DNA of 64,000 bases, from positions 374,244-438,243 of the forward strand of contig KB292699.1 in assembly GCA_000328365.1 (NCBI GenBank). Direction: 5' to 3'. The notes beneath the pieces were generated by a model, which saw only the letters and a program-made list of their open reading frames with translations, had not been told where the DNA came from and made no database searches. This DNA comes from Capitella teleta. Its lineage: Eukaryota; Annelida; Polychaeta; Capitellidae. Made by a program: the position numbers and the translations under genes. Shown here in pieces: positions 1 to 12,400 of this stretch (its first letter is position 1; every line of letters starts with the position of its first letter).

Positions 1-74
1 ATTCATTATTGATGCATATTGATTAATGTCATTGTTATAACATATTGTGAATATTAAAACTGCTGGTGCCATCT

Positions 75-1847
75 TCAGAAGACAGTTGTGTATAACATGA
101 TAGTCATACCCTCATGTAATTGAGTTACACTGTCGAAACAAGGATTCCATTGGTTATGGACATGGTCGTATACTTGAAATAACTCCTCCTTGGTGTTAAA
201 TCGTCTATCTTTGCAGAACGTCGTGCTGAGAAGGATCATTCCATTCCATTCAGTTGTAAAGCTGGCGACAAACGGTTCCGCACATGGATGAATCCTACCA
301 GACCAAAAAGTGAGTATAGATTCAGAACACGTTGGTCTGCAGAGGACGGCCCACGCATCCACAGAAGGGTCGTAACTCATACAAACCATCTCATCTCCCC
401 CAACAACAAAGATCTTCTCACGAAAAGCTACGGCGGAACCATTATTACATGTACAGGGCATTGGAAGGCACTCCTGCCATCTGCCTGCTGCGAACTTCTC
501 AACAACGCGTGACGCTGAACGTTTCTCTATATGCCCTCCCATTACATATGCGGTGTCTGATAAAACGGCAACGTAAGGGAACTCTCGACTGTGTCGCATC
601 GGTTGTTCTCTCCTCCATAAACTTGGGTCTTCTGTGTCCAAAGAATTGACATTAGATGTTCCACGCATCCTCCGCACGCCTCCGAATGCATACATTCTTC
701 TATTCAGCAAGTGAAATGTGCAATTTCTTAATGGAGGTTCCTTCCAGTAGTGTGTCGTGTTTGTCTTCGATTTGATGTTCACAGAAAACCATGTTTCGTT
801 GTCGCTAACAAAGTTTATCCCAGAGCTGTCTAGAAACACTTTGTTTCTCGAAATTTGGGCACCAAGATCGAAAGAAAAGGTGTTCCACTGCATTTCTTTT
901 TTCTTCTTATTGCTCGTTGCATAATCGAAGTGGACCTTATTACACTTAGTGTACACTCGAACCAAATATTCTTTCGGCTGGTTACCAACTTGAAATCGTC
1001 GGATTCTTCTTGCCTTCGGAACTGGCTGGTTGCCACATTGGTTTTGTAAAAGTTGAGCTTCTGTAAGAAGTTCCATGCATTCTGGATTCCACATCAAAGG
1101 TTCGCGGCCAACGACGCCGTTCAGTGTTTCCTGAGTACAGTGAGCAAATCTTATGAGAGGAGCAATTCTGAGGAAAGATCCCTTCCTATTTTTCGGATCT
1201 GCTTTCACCCAAGCAACAACAGCATGGTACACGATGTCCTCATTTGCAACTTTCAACTGATCATTTGAAACCAAAGCCGTCACATCCTCTTCGGTTAAAG
1301 TTTTGAACTCAGGGAGCGCCACGACTTCTTGGAAATTCAGGCGAATGCATCGTTGTGCAATTTCATTGAGTTTCTCCAAGTTGAATCTTTGGCAAAATTT
1401 GATTAACTGAATACAGTTGGATGAATTAACTTTGTCGGCCAGAAATTTCTCACAATGGGTCTTCAAATCTTTCAGTAATAGGAACTCACTTGCTGCTACA
1501 ATCGTTTGGACGTTGTCACCGTCCACGTCGATCTCACCCGAGTAAATGAAATCAACCAGCATCTTGATGGTAACCGAATCGGAAAATTTGAGTCGAACGA
1601 CCCGGTCGACACCCTCCTTCATTCCGGATTGAAACATAGTTTCAAAAAAAGGGCTGGCAGCCATCAGAATGACCTTGTGACATCTGATGGTCGAGTGATC
1701 AGGGAGCTTCAAAGTGACGTCTGTCATTGCGTCATTCGCCTTCATTCTCTGCAGGGAAGCCAGAAGTGTCTCGAGGTAAGAATTCTTCATAAGTGTCTCT
1801 GGTCTACTGAGGATGGAAGCCCTGAAGTTGTCAAAGCGGAACGCCAT
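75..1847 (-). CDS. BTB-BACK-Kelch (KLHL-like) protein, 590 aa, single coding exon
   Basis: Probable substrate adaptor of a Cullin-3 ubiquitin ligase, a role known for the KLHL family and inferred here. The BTB domain lies at about residues 33-137 (MTDVTLKLPD, then CHKVILMAASPFFETMF and the FIYSGEI strand). BACK follows at about 142-243 (VYHAVVAWVKADP), then a linker and a degenerate Kelch region at about 370-590. Only three clear Gly-Gly blade motifs are visible (YAFGG at 386-390, YVMGG at 434-438, FVVGG at 480-484), so the propeller is diverged or incomplete. The total length is typical of KLHL proteins. The frame is open throughout, with no intron. The first Met (1847) was chosen; Met20 and Met35 are also upstream of BTB. 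A good 3' splice site (pyrimidines then CAG, minus strand, about 1856) lies just 5' of the ATG, so a non-coding first exon beyond it is likely. No poly-A signal is visible before the window edge. The exact KLHL subfamily is not recognised. Confidence 0.9.
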   Translation of the reverse strand: MAFRFDNFRASILSRPETLMKNSYLETLLASLQRMKANDAMTDVTLKLPDHSTIRCHKVILMAASPFFETMFQSGMKEGVDRVVRLKFSDSVTIKMLVDFIYSGEIDVDGDNVQTIVAASEFLLLKDLKTHCEKFLADKVNSSNCIQLIKFCQRFNLEKLNEIAQRCIRLNFQEVVALPEFKTLTEEDVTALVSNDQLKVANEDIVYHAVVAWVKADPKNRKGSFLRIAPLIRFAHCTQETLNGVVGREPLMWNPECMELLTEAQLLQNQCGNQPVPKARRIRRFQVGNQPKEYLVRVYTKCNKVHFDYATSNKKKKEMQWNTFSFDLGAQISRNKVFLDSSGINFVSDNETWFSVNIKSKTNTTHYWKEPPLRNCTFHLLNRRMYAFGGVRRMRGTSNVNSLDTEDPSLWRREQPMRHSREFPYVAVLSDTAYVMGGHIEKRSASRVVEKFAAGRWQECLPMPCTCNNGSAVAFREKIFVVGGDEMVCMSYDPSVDAWAVLCRPTCSESILTFWSGRIHPCAEPFVASFTTEWNGMILLSTTFCKDRRFNTKEELFQVYDHVHNQWNPCFDSVTQLHEGMTIMLYTTVF

Positions 1848-2700
1848 CTCAAAATCTGAAATGGGATAGGAGTATTATGGAAGGAGTTGTAAAGCCTCTT
1901 TGATCAAACGCAGCATATCAACATTGCATTTCTTTGCGGCAATTGAGGGCAACACCCAGACTGGTTTCACTAAACTTGCTTTGAAAGCCATCCATGCATG
2001 AAAACGAGCATTAACTCCTTAACTGCAAGCAGAACGCTCAAATATCGGGGTTCTTTCTTTTATCCCTGGATGTTTTTATGTGCAATTAGATTTCGAGTTA
2101 CTTCCCAGTTTCAGTATTGAAATTTAGTACTCAGAAATACTAGAATAATAGATATGGCATTTCATCCTTATTCTTGGGGGTTTTGTTAGTGACAATTTAA
2201 TACAGGGGTTTCTCTTATCCATTCACAACAATTTTGTGAGAAAAAAAAGCTCGTCAGTTCCTCTAAAACAGGAATTTGTTTTCCCTTTCAGGCCTTCAAC
2301 CCTGTACAAGTATATGAAAGATTATTGGTTCTGCGGCTCTGAACATGCATAAAGTCGTCCATATTTTCCACTAAGGCGTACTCATTAATTTCTTAAACAG
2401 CGAAACGACAAAGTTATCTCATAGATTCCCATTAACGTGTTGTGGCAGCAGTTTGATCAATATAGAATGACCACCACTAATAACGATACATTAGTACCAA
2501 GGGCAGCACACAAAAACAACACAAAAACAACACAAAACAACACAAATACCCTCATCTGGATTCCACCGAAATATTCTCTCTCAGCTTCCTTCAGGGCAAG
2601 TCGACTTCAGTGAATGTTTGCATATAATTATATGCTTATGAAATGTCACGAATCACAAGACCAACCCGGAAGTTAGGCTTATTAAGGAAAACAAATGTTT
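1848..2700. other. Intergenic / 5' region of the BTB-Kelch gene
   Basis: No gene recognised. A candidate 3' splice site for the minus-strand BTB-Kelch gene lies at about 1856-1870, so part of this stretch is probably its 5' intron. A short tandem of ACACAAAAACA-type units lies at about 2505-2547. Otherwise it is AT-rich unique-looking sequence. Confidence 0.5.
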
Positions 2701-2707
2701 TTTTTTT

Positions 2708-2886
2708 GTTACTTTACGTATATTTCCTTTAAGGAAAATTTTAAATAAAAATTTTCCTTATGTTACTTTACGTGTTTTTAAGGAAAATGTTAAATTAAAA
2801 ATTTTCCTTATGTTACTTTACGTGTTTTTAAGGAAAATGTTAAATTAAAAATTTTCCCTATGTTACTTTATGTGTTTTCAAGGTTT
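2708..2886. repeat. 50-bp tandem repeat, about 3.5 units, each with an internal hairpin
   Basis: Units start at 2708 (54 bp), 2762 (50 bp), 2812 (50 bp) and 2862 (partial). Each begins GTTACTTTACGTG and contains AAGGAAAAT...ATTTTCCTT, an inverted repeat that can fold into a hairpin. The array stops where histone H2A-like coding sequence begins, so it may have replaced the upstream part of an H2A gene. Confidence 0.85.
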
Positions 2887-2912
2887 TTCTGCCCAACATC
2901 CAGGCTTCCCGA
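2883..2912 (+). pseudogene. Histone H2A C-terminal remnant
   Basis: Read in one frame this gives V-F-L-P-N-I-Q-A followed by S-R-K-N. LPNIQA is the conserved segment near the end of histone H2A (GVLPNIQAVLLPKK). The rest of the H2A tail and normal 3' UTR are missing, and a perfect histone 3' stem-loop starts only a few bases on. Upstream H2A coding sequence is absent, replaced by the 50-bp tandem repeat. The match is short, but the adjacent stem-loop makes a histone origin convincing. It is a dead fragment. Confidence 0.55.
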
Positions 2913-2918
2913 AAGAAC

Positions 2919-2934
2919 GGCTCTTTTCAGAGCC
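2919..2934 (+). promoter_or_regulatory. Histone mRNA 3' stem-loop (orphan)
   Basis: GGCTCTTTTCAGAGCC is the canonical 6-bp stem and 4-nt loop bound by SLBP in replication-dependent histone mRNAs, preceded by AA and followed by ACCAC. It belongs to the H2A remnant immediately upstream. It should have no transcript to process unless read-through occurs. Confidence 0.85.
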
Positions 2935-3399
2935 ACCACTGAATTCAGTAGATCTCGTTCTTTTCTCGAATTTTACAAAATACTGCTTTTATATCATAGT
3001 CAATCGTTTACATGGGATATTTTACTAAATCTCTTTAAAATAATATGATAGACTATTTAACAATGCTGAACTAAACCTTTCAGTTATAACGAAATGTCAA
3101 AATCCCGAAGCTCCGCCCATTTAGTTTGTCGTCATGGTTAGCACGTTAGGTCGTTGCGCTAACAACGGATCGTCGTTCAGCAAAGATTCGTCGCCAGGCG
3201 CGTTGTATTGTTTCTATGAGTAGCTTCTATCTTGGAGTCAATCAGCGCTCAGCAATAGGTACTCGTATTTGGGGATTAATTATACTTATATTTTCGTTGC
3301 TGTTTTAAATTTATAATTGAGAGCTGATAGTGTATGCATGCATAAAACTGTTAAAAAGTTATCAAGTTTATAAGCACGATTAAATTAATGTGTTAATAC
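2935..3399. other. Histone spacer-like sequence without a gene
   Basis: It begins with the downstream flank of the orphan stem-loop. A TTCTCGAATTT motif here recurs downstream of the H3 stem-loop at about 4995, suggesting shared histone-repeat spacer ancestry. A CpG-containing segment lies at about 3105-3250. No ORF or RNA gene recognised. Confidence 0.45.
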
Positions 3400-3555
<156 letters not shown>

Positions 3556-3659
3556 ACACATACATACATGTATACAATTTTGAAACCCCTGTCTGAAGCA
3601 TATGGATGGATTGCATCTATGACATGATGCCATCCTCTTCACAATTCATATTGACACAA

Positions 3660-4080
3660 AAGTTCTTTTTAATAAAAAAATAAAAATAAAAAAATAAAAT
3701 AAAAAAATAAAACGCTGCAAGATAAACCTCTGAAACACAGTAGTTGTTTTCAGCCGTATACTTGTACATGCATGCAGCAAATACTAGAAATATACGCTCG
3801 AATTATATGCCATTACTGTGTCTGGAAGTTAGGTTTTTGGGTTCGTTAAAAAATTAATAATGTGGAAAGTAAACGCAGCCCGAAAAAAAAAAAAAAAGAA
3901 AAAAAGAATGTTATATTTGGTCAAATGTATTGCATATAAAAAAAAGATCATGCTACTTGAAATAATTCCGATGTGGGCAAAAATTTCCACTGAGCGACTC
4001 TCGTATGATACAGAGATGGACCGTTGAAACCAAATTTGGACGCTTGGCGGGCGAATTCTTCGTGGAGACGAAATTAGCTG
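3660..4080. other. AT-rich spacer before the histone promoter
   Basis: Contains an A-rich low-complexity stretch (about 3669-3715), another A-run at 3884-3905 and no recognisable gene. From about 4020 the base composition becomes GC-richer, leading into the histone promoter. Confidence 0.5.
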
Positions 4081-4081
4081 T

Positions 4082-4175
4082 CCGCTGATTGGCTGTTAGC
4101 TCTCGGTCTCTAAAAAAACAGCCAATGAGCGCCCACCAAGCCTCGGGCGGCCGGTTCGAAAACGCCTTTAAAACC
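4082..4175 (+). promoter_or_regulatory. Histone-type promoter: two CCAAT boxes and a TATA-like box
   Basis: An inverted CCAAT box (ATTGG, 4088-4092), a direct CCAAT box (4122-4126) and a TATA-like TTTAAAA (4167-4173) lie in GC-rich sequence, as in replication-dependent histone promoters. Because the CCAAT boxes face both ways it could once have been a divergent promoter. The H3 ATG is about 300 bp downstream of the TATA-like box, far more than the usual histone leader, so sequence may have been inserted between promoter and gene. Confidence 0.6.
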
Positions 4176-4318
4176 GGCTGCTCACGGAAGAACTGCAATC
4201 TTTATTATTTATTATTTATTTATTATTTTTGTGGCTCTGACCTGACCCGCTTTTGATTGTCTGCATGTACGTCTAATATCTACCTCCAGTCACCTCCAGC
4301 GCTAAGTCCAGCAACAAC

Positions 4319-4334
4319 AGCTCTTTTCAGAGCT
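4319..4334 (+). promoter_or_regulatory. Histone-like stem-loop variant 1 (A-U closing pair)
   Basis: AGCTCTTTTCAGAGCT keeps the histone loop and inner stem exactly but swaps the basal G-C pair for A-T, a compensated change on both sides that preserves a 6-bp stem. It lies upstream of the H3 ORF, where a histone 3' end is not expected. SLBP normally needs G at the second stem pair, which is retained. Confidence 0.6.
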
Positions 4335-4342
4335 ACTTGTAA

Positions 4343-4879
<537 letters not shown>

Positions 4880-4903
4880 ACGTCTCACTTCACTTCCAAT
4901 AAC

Positions 4904-4919
4904 GGCTCTTTTCAGAGCC
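4904..4919 (+). promoter_or_regulatory. Histone mRNA 3' stem-loop of the H3 copy
   Basis: GGCTCTTTTCAGAGCC, identical to the orphan copy at 2919 and preceded by AAC. It is correctly placed 24 bp after the H3 TGA. No obvious purine-rich histone downstream element (U7 target) follows within about 20 bases, consistent with a non-functional gene. Confidence 0.9.
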
Positions 4920-5559
4920 ATCATCACATTCAGAGGTCTCATCACTTGCTGTTAATTTTGTGTGCCGTTTTACGTAATATTCAAATCTGTTCTTCTCTCG
5001 AATTTCAAGTGTATAATTATCGGGTTATAATGTCATTTCTCAAAGTAAAGGGCGACTCTACTGGAATGACCGCAATGTTTGCACCCGTTCGCAATAGCTT
5101 GGAATTTCAAGGGGACTTTATATGCTATTGATTGCATAAAGCACCAGCATGACGAATTTTCATTGAGCTGTTCGTATGGCGAAGTCCCCTTAAATGTGGT
5201 ACGATCTAGTTGCTTTGTGTACCGTCGGCACACAGCAACATATACACATGTATACAGAAGCAAAATGGCAGCCATACCTCAGACGTCAAACGGCTGAACA
5301 ATGAGCCAAGCCCTCCAATGAGGAGGGTATACTGAATGATTACAAACAATGAGAAGATGCCCATGTCCTCTGTGGTATAATTTTATACTTGTAGCAGGAA
5401 ACTATACCCAGAGGGCCTTGGTAGGGGTGAGTAAAGGTTAACGGTTACTTGTACATACATGTATCGAGAAGGCCTTGACACACCCCTTGTCTCCTATGGT
5501 ACAGTGGCGATACGGATTACGGAGGATGTCCGGCTTATCATTTGCATATCATTAACGGA

Positions 5560-5645
5560 CGGCGAATTGTGCGGGTGAGACGACGAATTGTGTGGAGTGG
5601 CACGGAGAATTGTGTGGAGTGGAACGGAGAATTGTGTGGAATTTG
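5560..5645. repeat. 21-bp minisatellite, 4 units
   Basis: Four degenerate tandem units built on CGGAGAATTGTGTGGAGTGGA. The first unit is the most diverged (GGCGAATTGTGCGGGTGAGA). Confidence 0.8.
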
Positions 5646-8600
5646 AATAATCGTTCATTATTTGAGAAATCCTGCGGTGAACGTATCTAGATAGAAGGTA
5701 CTTATATGAATATTTTGTACTTGGACACCACTATAGTACATATCTTTCATGAAATAAACGTAATTATATACGACCAGTTCTGTCTCTGCGCTCAGCAACA
5801 ATATTCGTGGGTGCGCACACGAAATTACACACAAGAGGAATTCGACTCAAGTCATGAGAATATTATGAAAGCGACAAAGGAATCAGGCTGGCGAGATGTT
5901 CGCCATATATTGTTGTCTGCCTGATCCTTGTAAGCGTTGGCATATACGTGGTAAGTATTTAATTGCTGGCTCTAGGATATTCACTTTAATTTTTTAATTT
6001 TTTTAATTTTTAATTTTTTAATTTTTTTTTTCCTCTTGTAAAATTCTTGTCGTAATCGGTCGCTTCATGGGGATGAAAAAATCGAATGTTGTTATATATT
6101 AATTTTACAGTCCAGCTGACACTTTACATGATTTGCTATCAATCTCACAAGTGTATTGTATAATTCTCCCTGTTGGGTAGAACTAGGGTCACGTGACAAC
6201 GATACACCATTATGTACTGAGCCACTGGGGCCGACTCCTCTATTCCTTCCTCTGTGCGCTATCATAACGCAATTTTCTCCCCAACACTGGAGGATAACAG
6301 CGAATCATAACGCATCAGGAAAGCACGGAAAACAACTGATGTGTTTATTATATCGATGTTGACCCAGCAATGTCACCCTACTTCAGTAAGTCATAAATGT
6401 GTAATTAAATTACATACATTTTTAATGAGGGTACGAACCCTCATTATTTTTCACATTCATTTCCATTATTACCACACCTGCCCTCCACGATTACATTTTT
6501 GACTTTACATTTATGATTTCAGAGCAACACGCTCTAGTAAGTTTACCAAGGTTACAGTTTTAAATGTGTATTAGTTTTTATCGTAATCGATCAAGTACGA
6601 TCCCACGAATATACTCACAGTGAAAACGGCGGATTAGCTTAATTTTGTATTATTACAATGAGACATTTGCATGCTCATGTGGTTGCAGTGTATACACCGA
6701 ACTGAAGAGACAACAAGTGTTATTTTTAACATTGTCGCGAATTTCAAACGTCAGCTATGTGTGACAAGAAAACAACCGATGACGTCACATAACCTGAATA
6801 CATTGCAATTAAAGTAGAAGCGAGTCTAAGCTCGAGTTACAAGCCACGGAGGACATGGATTAATCCGATGTGTCTCAAAGGGGTGATGACAGTCTGAGTG
6901 GCAGGCTGCAAACAACAGAGATGTTACCACTGTGCCCTGATCCCGATGTTCGTGCGAAGAGTGCTTTGCTGGGGCTCGTGTTGCCTTGCCACAAGTTACC
7001 AAGGCCGGTTGAGATGATTATCTTTGTCATCATTCGCGATACAATTGAACCTCACCTCTTGATAAATTAAACACCATTTCATGACACCGATTGGAACTAT
7101 TTTCTGTTTATCATAATGATGATTAAAAAACAAAATCATTTGTCTGTAAATATCACCCACTGTGTGTAGTTAAAATTCACTAAAACTCAAACATACCTGT
7201 AGTGCTTTGATTGAGAATTGATTGCTAATTTAATTTAATTATTTAATTAATTATTTTATTAAATGCCTTTGAGATGCTGAGATCAAAGCCAAGAAGAAGG
7301 AATTTGAATATTTGACACTAATAAAGGTGAAATTTGTTATGTACAATAATGTGCTTTGAAAGGGATGAGGGGGGGGGGGGTGTTGTAGTTGAGTAGTAAA
7401 CGTCCAAGGGCGTGAAGATGGCTGACTCATTGGTTGGCAAAGCAGACGGCTATTAAAGGGAGGAGTGTTGCTTGTTATTGTGGAGTTGGTGCGGTTGCAG
7501 TTCGTTTGGGATACTTTATTTTCACAATCTATTTCAAGCATGATGAGCGTTGTGCACGTGTCTAGTTAATACTTGTCAATGTAACTAATGATTTACAGCT
7601 CAAATTTGATGATGCTGTGTGCAATATGTTCATCTGTGCGTTTAAACATCCCCAATTGACGTACCACAGTGCTCACACTCTCCTTGCACTTCGTCTCATT
7701 TTATCTCTCGGCTTTCATGGCGCAAGATTACTTCCAGCAGCCGCCACCAGGGCATTAGGTTCTTGGGTACACCGGGCCCAGTGATGCCGTTTCTGAATTA
7801 CCGTCGTTTTGTCTTTGAGTGAAATATCTGAAATGAACTTGAAAAGGAGCTCATTGACCGGAGTACATGCAATGCCGTAATAATTAATCAAATTTTCGCT
7901 ATGACAACCCATCATGTCACACATAATCAAGTTACAGCAAACACGTGCATTATTCATTTGGTTTTGAATGTTAATTAACTCTCCTTCGGCTACCAATATA
8001 ACAATGTCGAGTACTGAAGGAAGCTGGTCACCTAATGTTTATTAAGTTTTTATGACCTTTTGATTCAACTCCACGGGTAAACATTGCACAGAGTGGCGTT
8101 CTTAATATGGCTTAAATAGTCTTATTGCATAATATTTCAATCCTTTGATCGTGTTGCTTATTATGTAACACCTATGGACCCATAGGACGCGAGTGGACAT
8201 GCAGTATCTTGGTAGAAACACCATATTGCTATAAAATAACATTAGCAGATTACCTGATGCTGGCAAATGATTACAATATATTATCGATAGTCCAATAACT
8301 TAACCTTGGCGATTGACTGGGTGGTCCGCCAGTGCCTTATTCCATCAGGTGTAACTAATCATTGGGCACCCCAATGTCCAGACCCTAAGAGCGCCTGCTT
8401 CGTGGTGGGCATAAGTTTGCGCCCTAATCGAATGGGACAATATCTCACAGATCGACAAAAGCAGACACATCATCAATGGGGGAAAAATACGACTCGAAAT
8501 TGGACCGAAAAAAGCACACAAGGGAAGGAATTCATTATTTGCAGGGAAAACATTCCTCGCCAACTCGTCTTTCTTGTCTTGCTTTGTCTGTTGCCATCTT

Positions 8601-9007
8601 CCTGGCCGGGTTCTCTTTTTCTCTTTGTGATACGGAAGCCCGACTTGCAAAACATTTCCCTTTCGCGGGAAAATGAGAAAAGGCATCGTTGGAAGTGATC
8701 CTTCTCCTGCATGCTGATCTCGATCACTTGTACGTGGGGTTATGTAAGAAGCCAGCCTGCCTGGTGTGACTGTGGGTCATTTTACTCATTGTTCTCAGTG
8801 AGGTAATTCACTTTTGATGCCATTCGGTCGGTCAGAGAGGCTCTGGAAATCTCAAAGATGAAATCAACAGTTGTGAAAAACCTTTTAGGATCATTTCTTC
8901 TTGTGGCATATGGATAAACATAGTATTCAGTTAGCATAAATTGTTATTATTTAATAAAATTTATAACCGCTTTGTTTTACCCATGTCATTTTAGCTTGAA
9001 ACTCCCA

Positions 9008-9039
<32 letters not shown>

Positions 9040-9365
9040 TTTTAATATGTGTTCACATTACGTTCTTTTAATTTTAATTAATTAATTAATTTCATTCATT
9101 TATTTGTTAGCTTTTAATATTTTCTATTGTATTATGCCCATGCTTTAACACAGCTTTTGGTGTCACTGTTTGCCAAATAAAACTCCTAAACTCCATTGCA
9201 AGTACCACATCTACATGTGCAGGGATAACGACCGCTAATCCATGTGATCTGTATTCAAGGGAAATGGAATGATTAACGAAAACATGCACGCAACTATTAA
9301 TCCCTACGGTGGTGTGTCATGAAAACTAGTAATCCTGCCATTTATATCACACATCAGCAAACAAT
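5646..9365. other. Gene-poor intergenic region
   Basis: No recognisable coding sequence or RNA gene. Short T/A-rich low complexity lies at 5990-6030, a G-run at about 7370-7380 and (TTA)8 at about 9012-9038. The longest open frame (8306-8698, 130 codons) has no recognisable domain, and another frame is open on the opposite strand over the same bases, so I do not call it. Confidence 0.45.
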
Positions 9366-9471
9366 TTGTATCGATAAGAGTAAGGGGGAACCCCGGCCCC
9401 GGGTCTTCTGTTCTGGCGCCCGTGTCACCCAAATCGATTGAGTGGAGCAGTAAAACCCCATCGTGCCACAT
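9366..9471 (+). mobile_element. SINE fragment, copy 1 (3' part only)
   Basis: Matches the 3' half of the tRNA-derived SINE defined at 45994-46337: TATCGATAAGAGTA, GGGGGAACCCCGG, TTCTGGCGCCCGT, then TAAAACCCCATC. The tRNA-like head is absent, so it is 5'-truncated. Confidence 0.8.
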
Positions 9472-12400
9472 GCAAACAATTAAGATGTATATGACCAAAT
9501 CATAGTTTATTTGCGTGTTTATATCATATACATTTGCTTATTACCAAACTGATGGAAATATCTGAATGCTTCTCTCTGATGTTTACCTGTTTGCAGCGAT
9601 GATCATTTTGTGCATTTACTGAACTGAGTACAGCTGGCATTGACGATTGCATTGAGGTTTTACGAGAGCCTCCCACCAACCCTCTTGAATGATAATTATG
9701 GGCAATCCTGTGCCCATCAAAACTGCAAGAAAACTGCACTGCGAGTGAATGAGCTGGTTTATGGCAAAAACATACATCCGACTTGGTTCATGGGAATATG
9801 CTAGAAGTATTACATCAAAACAGGCAAGAAGGATGTGAGCATGAAATTGATGTATTGATGGATATCACTGCCAATTTTGAAGGCAGATGATGAGATTGAA
9901 CTGACTGAGAATTGAGAAGATATTCCTGTCATGACATCCTAATTCCTCTTCTGTAGCATCTCAATGTCAACCCTGAAGTCTCTGCTGGTCCCCTGGCTCT
10001 AACAAACGAAAACAATTGATGAGCTTTGTACGTGAGGCGAATCATTCATTCACATCAAACGAATGTTGACAACTCTGGAAGACAGCTGGTGAATATTTAC
10101 ACCTTTTTTTCTTAGTTTGATACTCAAACAATCTGAAAACTTCACAACTGGATATATTGAACTATTAAACATCTACAAATCACGAATTAAGCATGAACTA
10201 GCAATCTAGAAATTACCCTCGATTCTTTACTTGTGATAATTGCTGGATGGTTAGTCTAATAGTCTTAGAGCAGTTTGCACTAAAGATCTGATGTCAACAG
10301 CAGTGCAGCGCGGGTCAAAGCCCTAAACGAGGCTTGGTATCCCAGAGGAATGTGATAAACACAGCTTCCATACGGATGCAGGGTGGCGCCCGAGGTGCAT
10401 GGTGCTGAGGGGTTATGCTCTGTTTGATGGCGGGTCCTGGACGCAGGTCACTTGATTTGTGCTGCCGTAGGGAGACTGAATAGATGACCATCTATTCAAA
10501 GTGTCGCTTAGGGTGACGTAGGCTTCCGCGAGCATATAATACTGATTATTAATACAGGTGTCAGATTTATGCATTATTTTTAGGGTTGAATTTGGAATAT
10601 TGAGACTTGAATATTATTTAGCGTTACAAACAATGGCCAAAAGTGTTGCGAATATACTTCATGACATCCGAACAAAGTTAAAGGATGTTGCATCGGTTTC
10701 AATGCAGTGCCAAGCAACTTGGTCTAGAATTACGTCACACCTCCATAAACACTATTTATACCTATATTGCGTTGTTTATTATCGTAAGTGACGCATTTTG
10801 TTTGGAATATCTGATATCGATCCAATGTTACTTATCCTTAAAATACTTTAGTAAATTTAAATATAATCATAAAGAACTCTCAGAACTCTCATGTTGTATT
10901 TGTTACAATTGCCATAGGGTGAAATGCACTATTGATGTCAGCCATATCGGCGAAGTCAGAACCACTTCTAAGGATGCAGCGAGGAGAGTTTTGTTTAAAT
11001 TAATTATGCTAATTAATTCAATTGAGTTAATTAAGTCTTCCAATAACGATATGAAGTGTTCTTGTTATATAATATCACTATTTGATAAAAAAATTAATAT
11101 TAGGTGTACAAGTGCACAGGAAACCAGAATGACAAACAGCAAGTAAAATTAAAGCAAAATTAAAGTAGAAATTAAAACTTAAATTGACAGGGAAATTAAA
11201 TTGAGTGATAGGAAATAAATGAATTGCACAATAAATCTGTCTTCCAACAGTCAGAGATGACCTTTAACCTTTAAGCGGTCAGGACTGCGGTTAAGTATTC
11301 AGAGTCAGGGGAGTTAATGCTTTGGAAACTTCCCCGGCTAACTCAATAACACATATCTCTTCCCTGTTTCTTTCGCTGTCGCTTGCATTCTCTCTTGTTC
11401 ATTTCAAGGCCATCCACTGCCGTGAAGAGCCCATCGTATGGACGCAATCCAGTCGGTGATCTTGAAATGACCACAATTTCATCCTCGTATAGTTCCAATT
11501 TAGAGTTCCATAACCCAGTTCGCAGTGCATCTATAAGTCATAGAACGAGATAGCATCAGAACTATTGTCTTGGGATGGAGCTCAGAGTAAAATGCATTAA
11601 TTGTCAGATCCCTTTTACTTCCTCCAATCTATCAATATGACCTGCATTGTTACATAGTGCCTCCCTTAGCAACAATTCTTTCGCGTCTAATATTCATATC
11701 AACGCATTGTTTATGTGCCATATTCTCGTATTTTATGGACACAAACCAACGCCTGATTAAACCATCTACGCATAAACCACGACAACGTGCCAATTACCCA
11801 GAAAGTTCTTCTTTCTATATTGATCGCAAAAAAAACCTCATCTGTGATTATTAACTCCGGGTTGTTGACACGTTGCCATTCCACAACTGAGAGTAGTATG
11901 GAGTGAAGCCACGAGGTCGCGTCTGATCAATCCATACGCTTACAGATCATTACCAGCAAACAACTGAACTCCCTGGAGTGGACGCACTTATAATCGACTC
12001 GGTTATTGGATTTCAGAGCTTATGTGCCCTTTGTGACCTCTTGCAGCAATCTTCGCTCGTCCAATGTGCATTTCGTTGATCGACCAAATGCCACGCAATA
12101 TTCTTATTCGCATTAACGCCAGCCACATTAACGACCAAATGCTATCATCAATGGTTTTATGGTCGTGTGCTTAGATTGGATGGTACACTATAAACAATGA
12201 GATTCTGTCAACAACTCACCTCCACGCCTCCCAATTCGACCGCATATAGTATACGCTTCCCTTAACTCAAATCAATTGCACTCACGTACGTATACTCAGT
12301 ATCTCCCTACGGGCATGCGCACCAAAAGCCTTTGTTATACATCCATATGGGTTTTTTTTACGATCAAATCAAGGCACCCTCAGAGGTGATTGTTTCCAGA

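Noticed and set aside
8306-8698. 130-codon plus-strand frame
   Set aside because: No domain, overlapping frames open on both strands, no promoter or poly-A context.
10685-11146. 153-codon frame
   Set aside because: AT-driven composition with no family signature.
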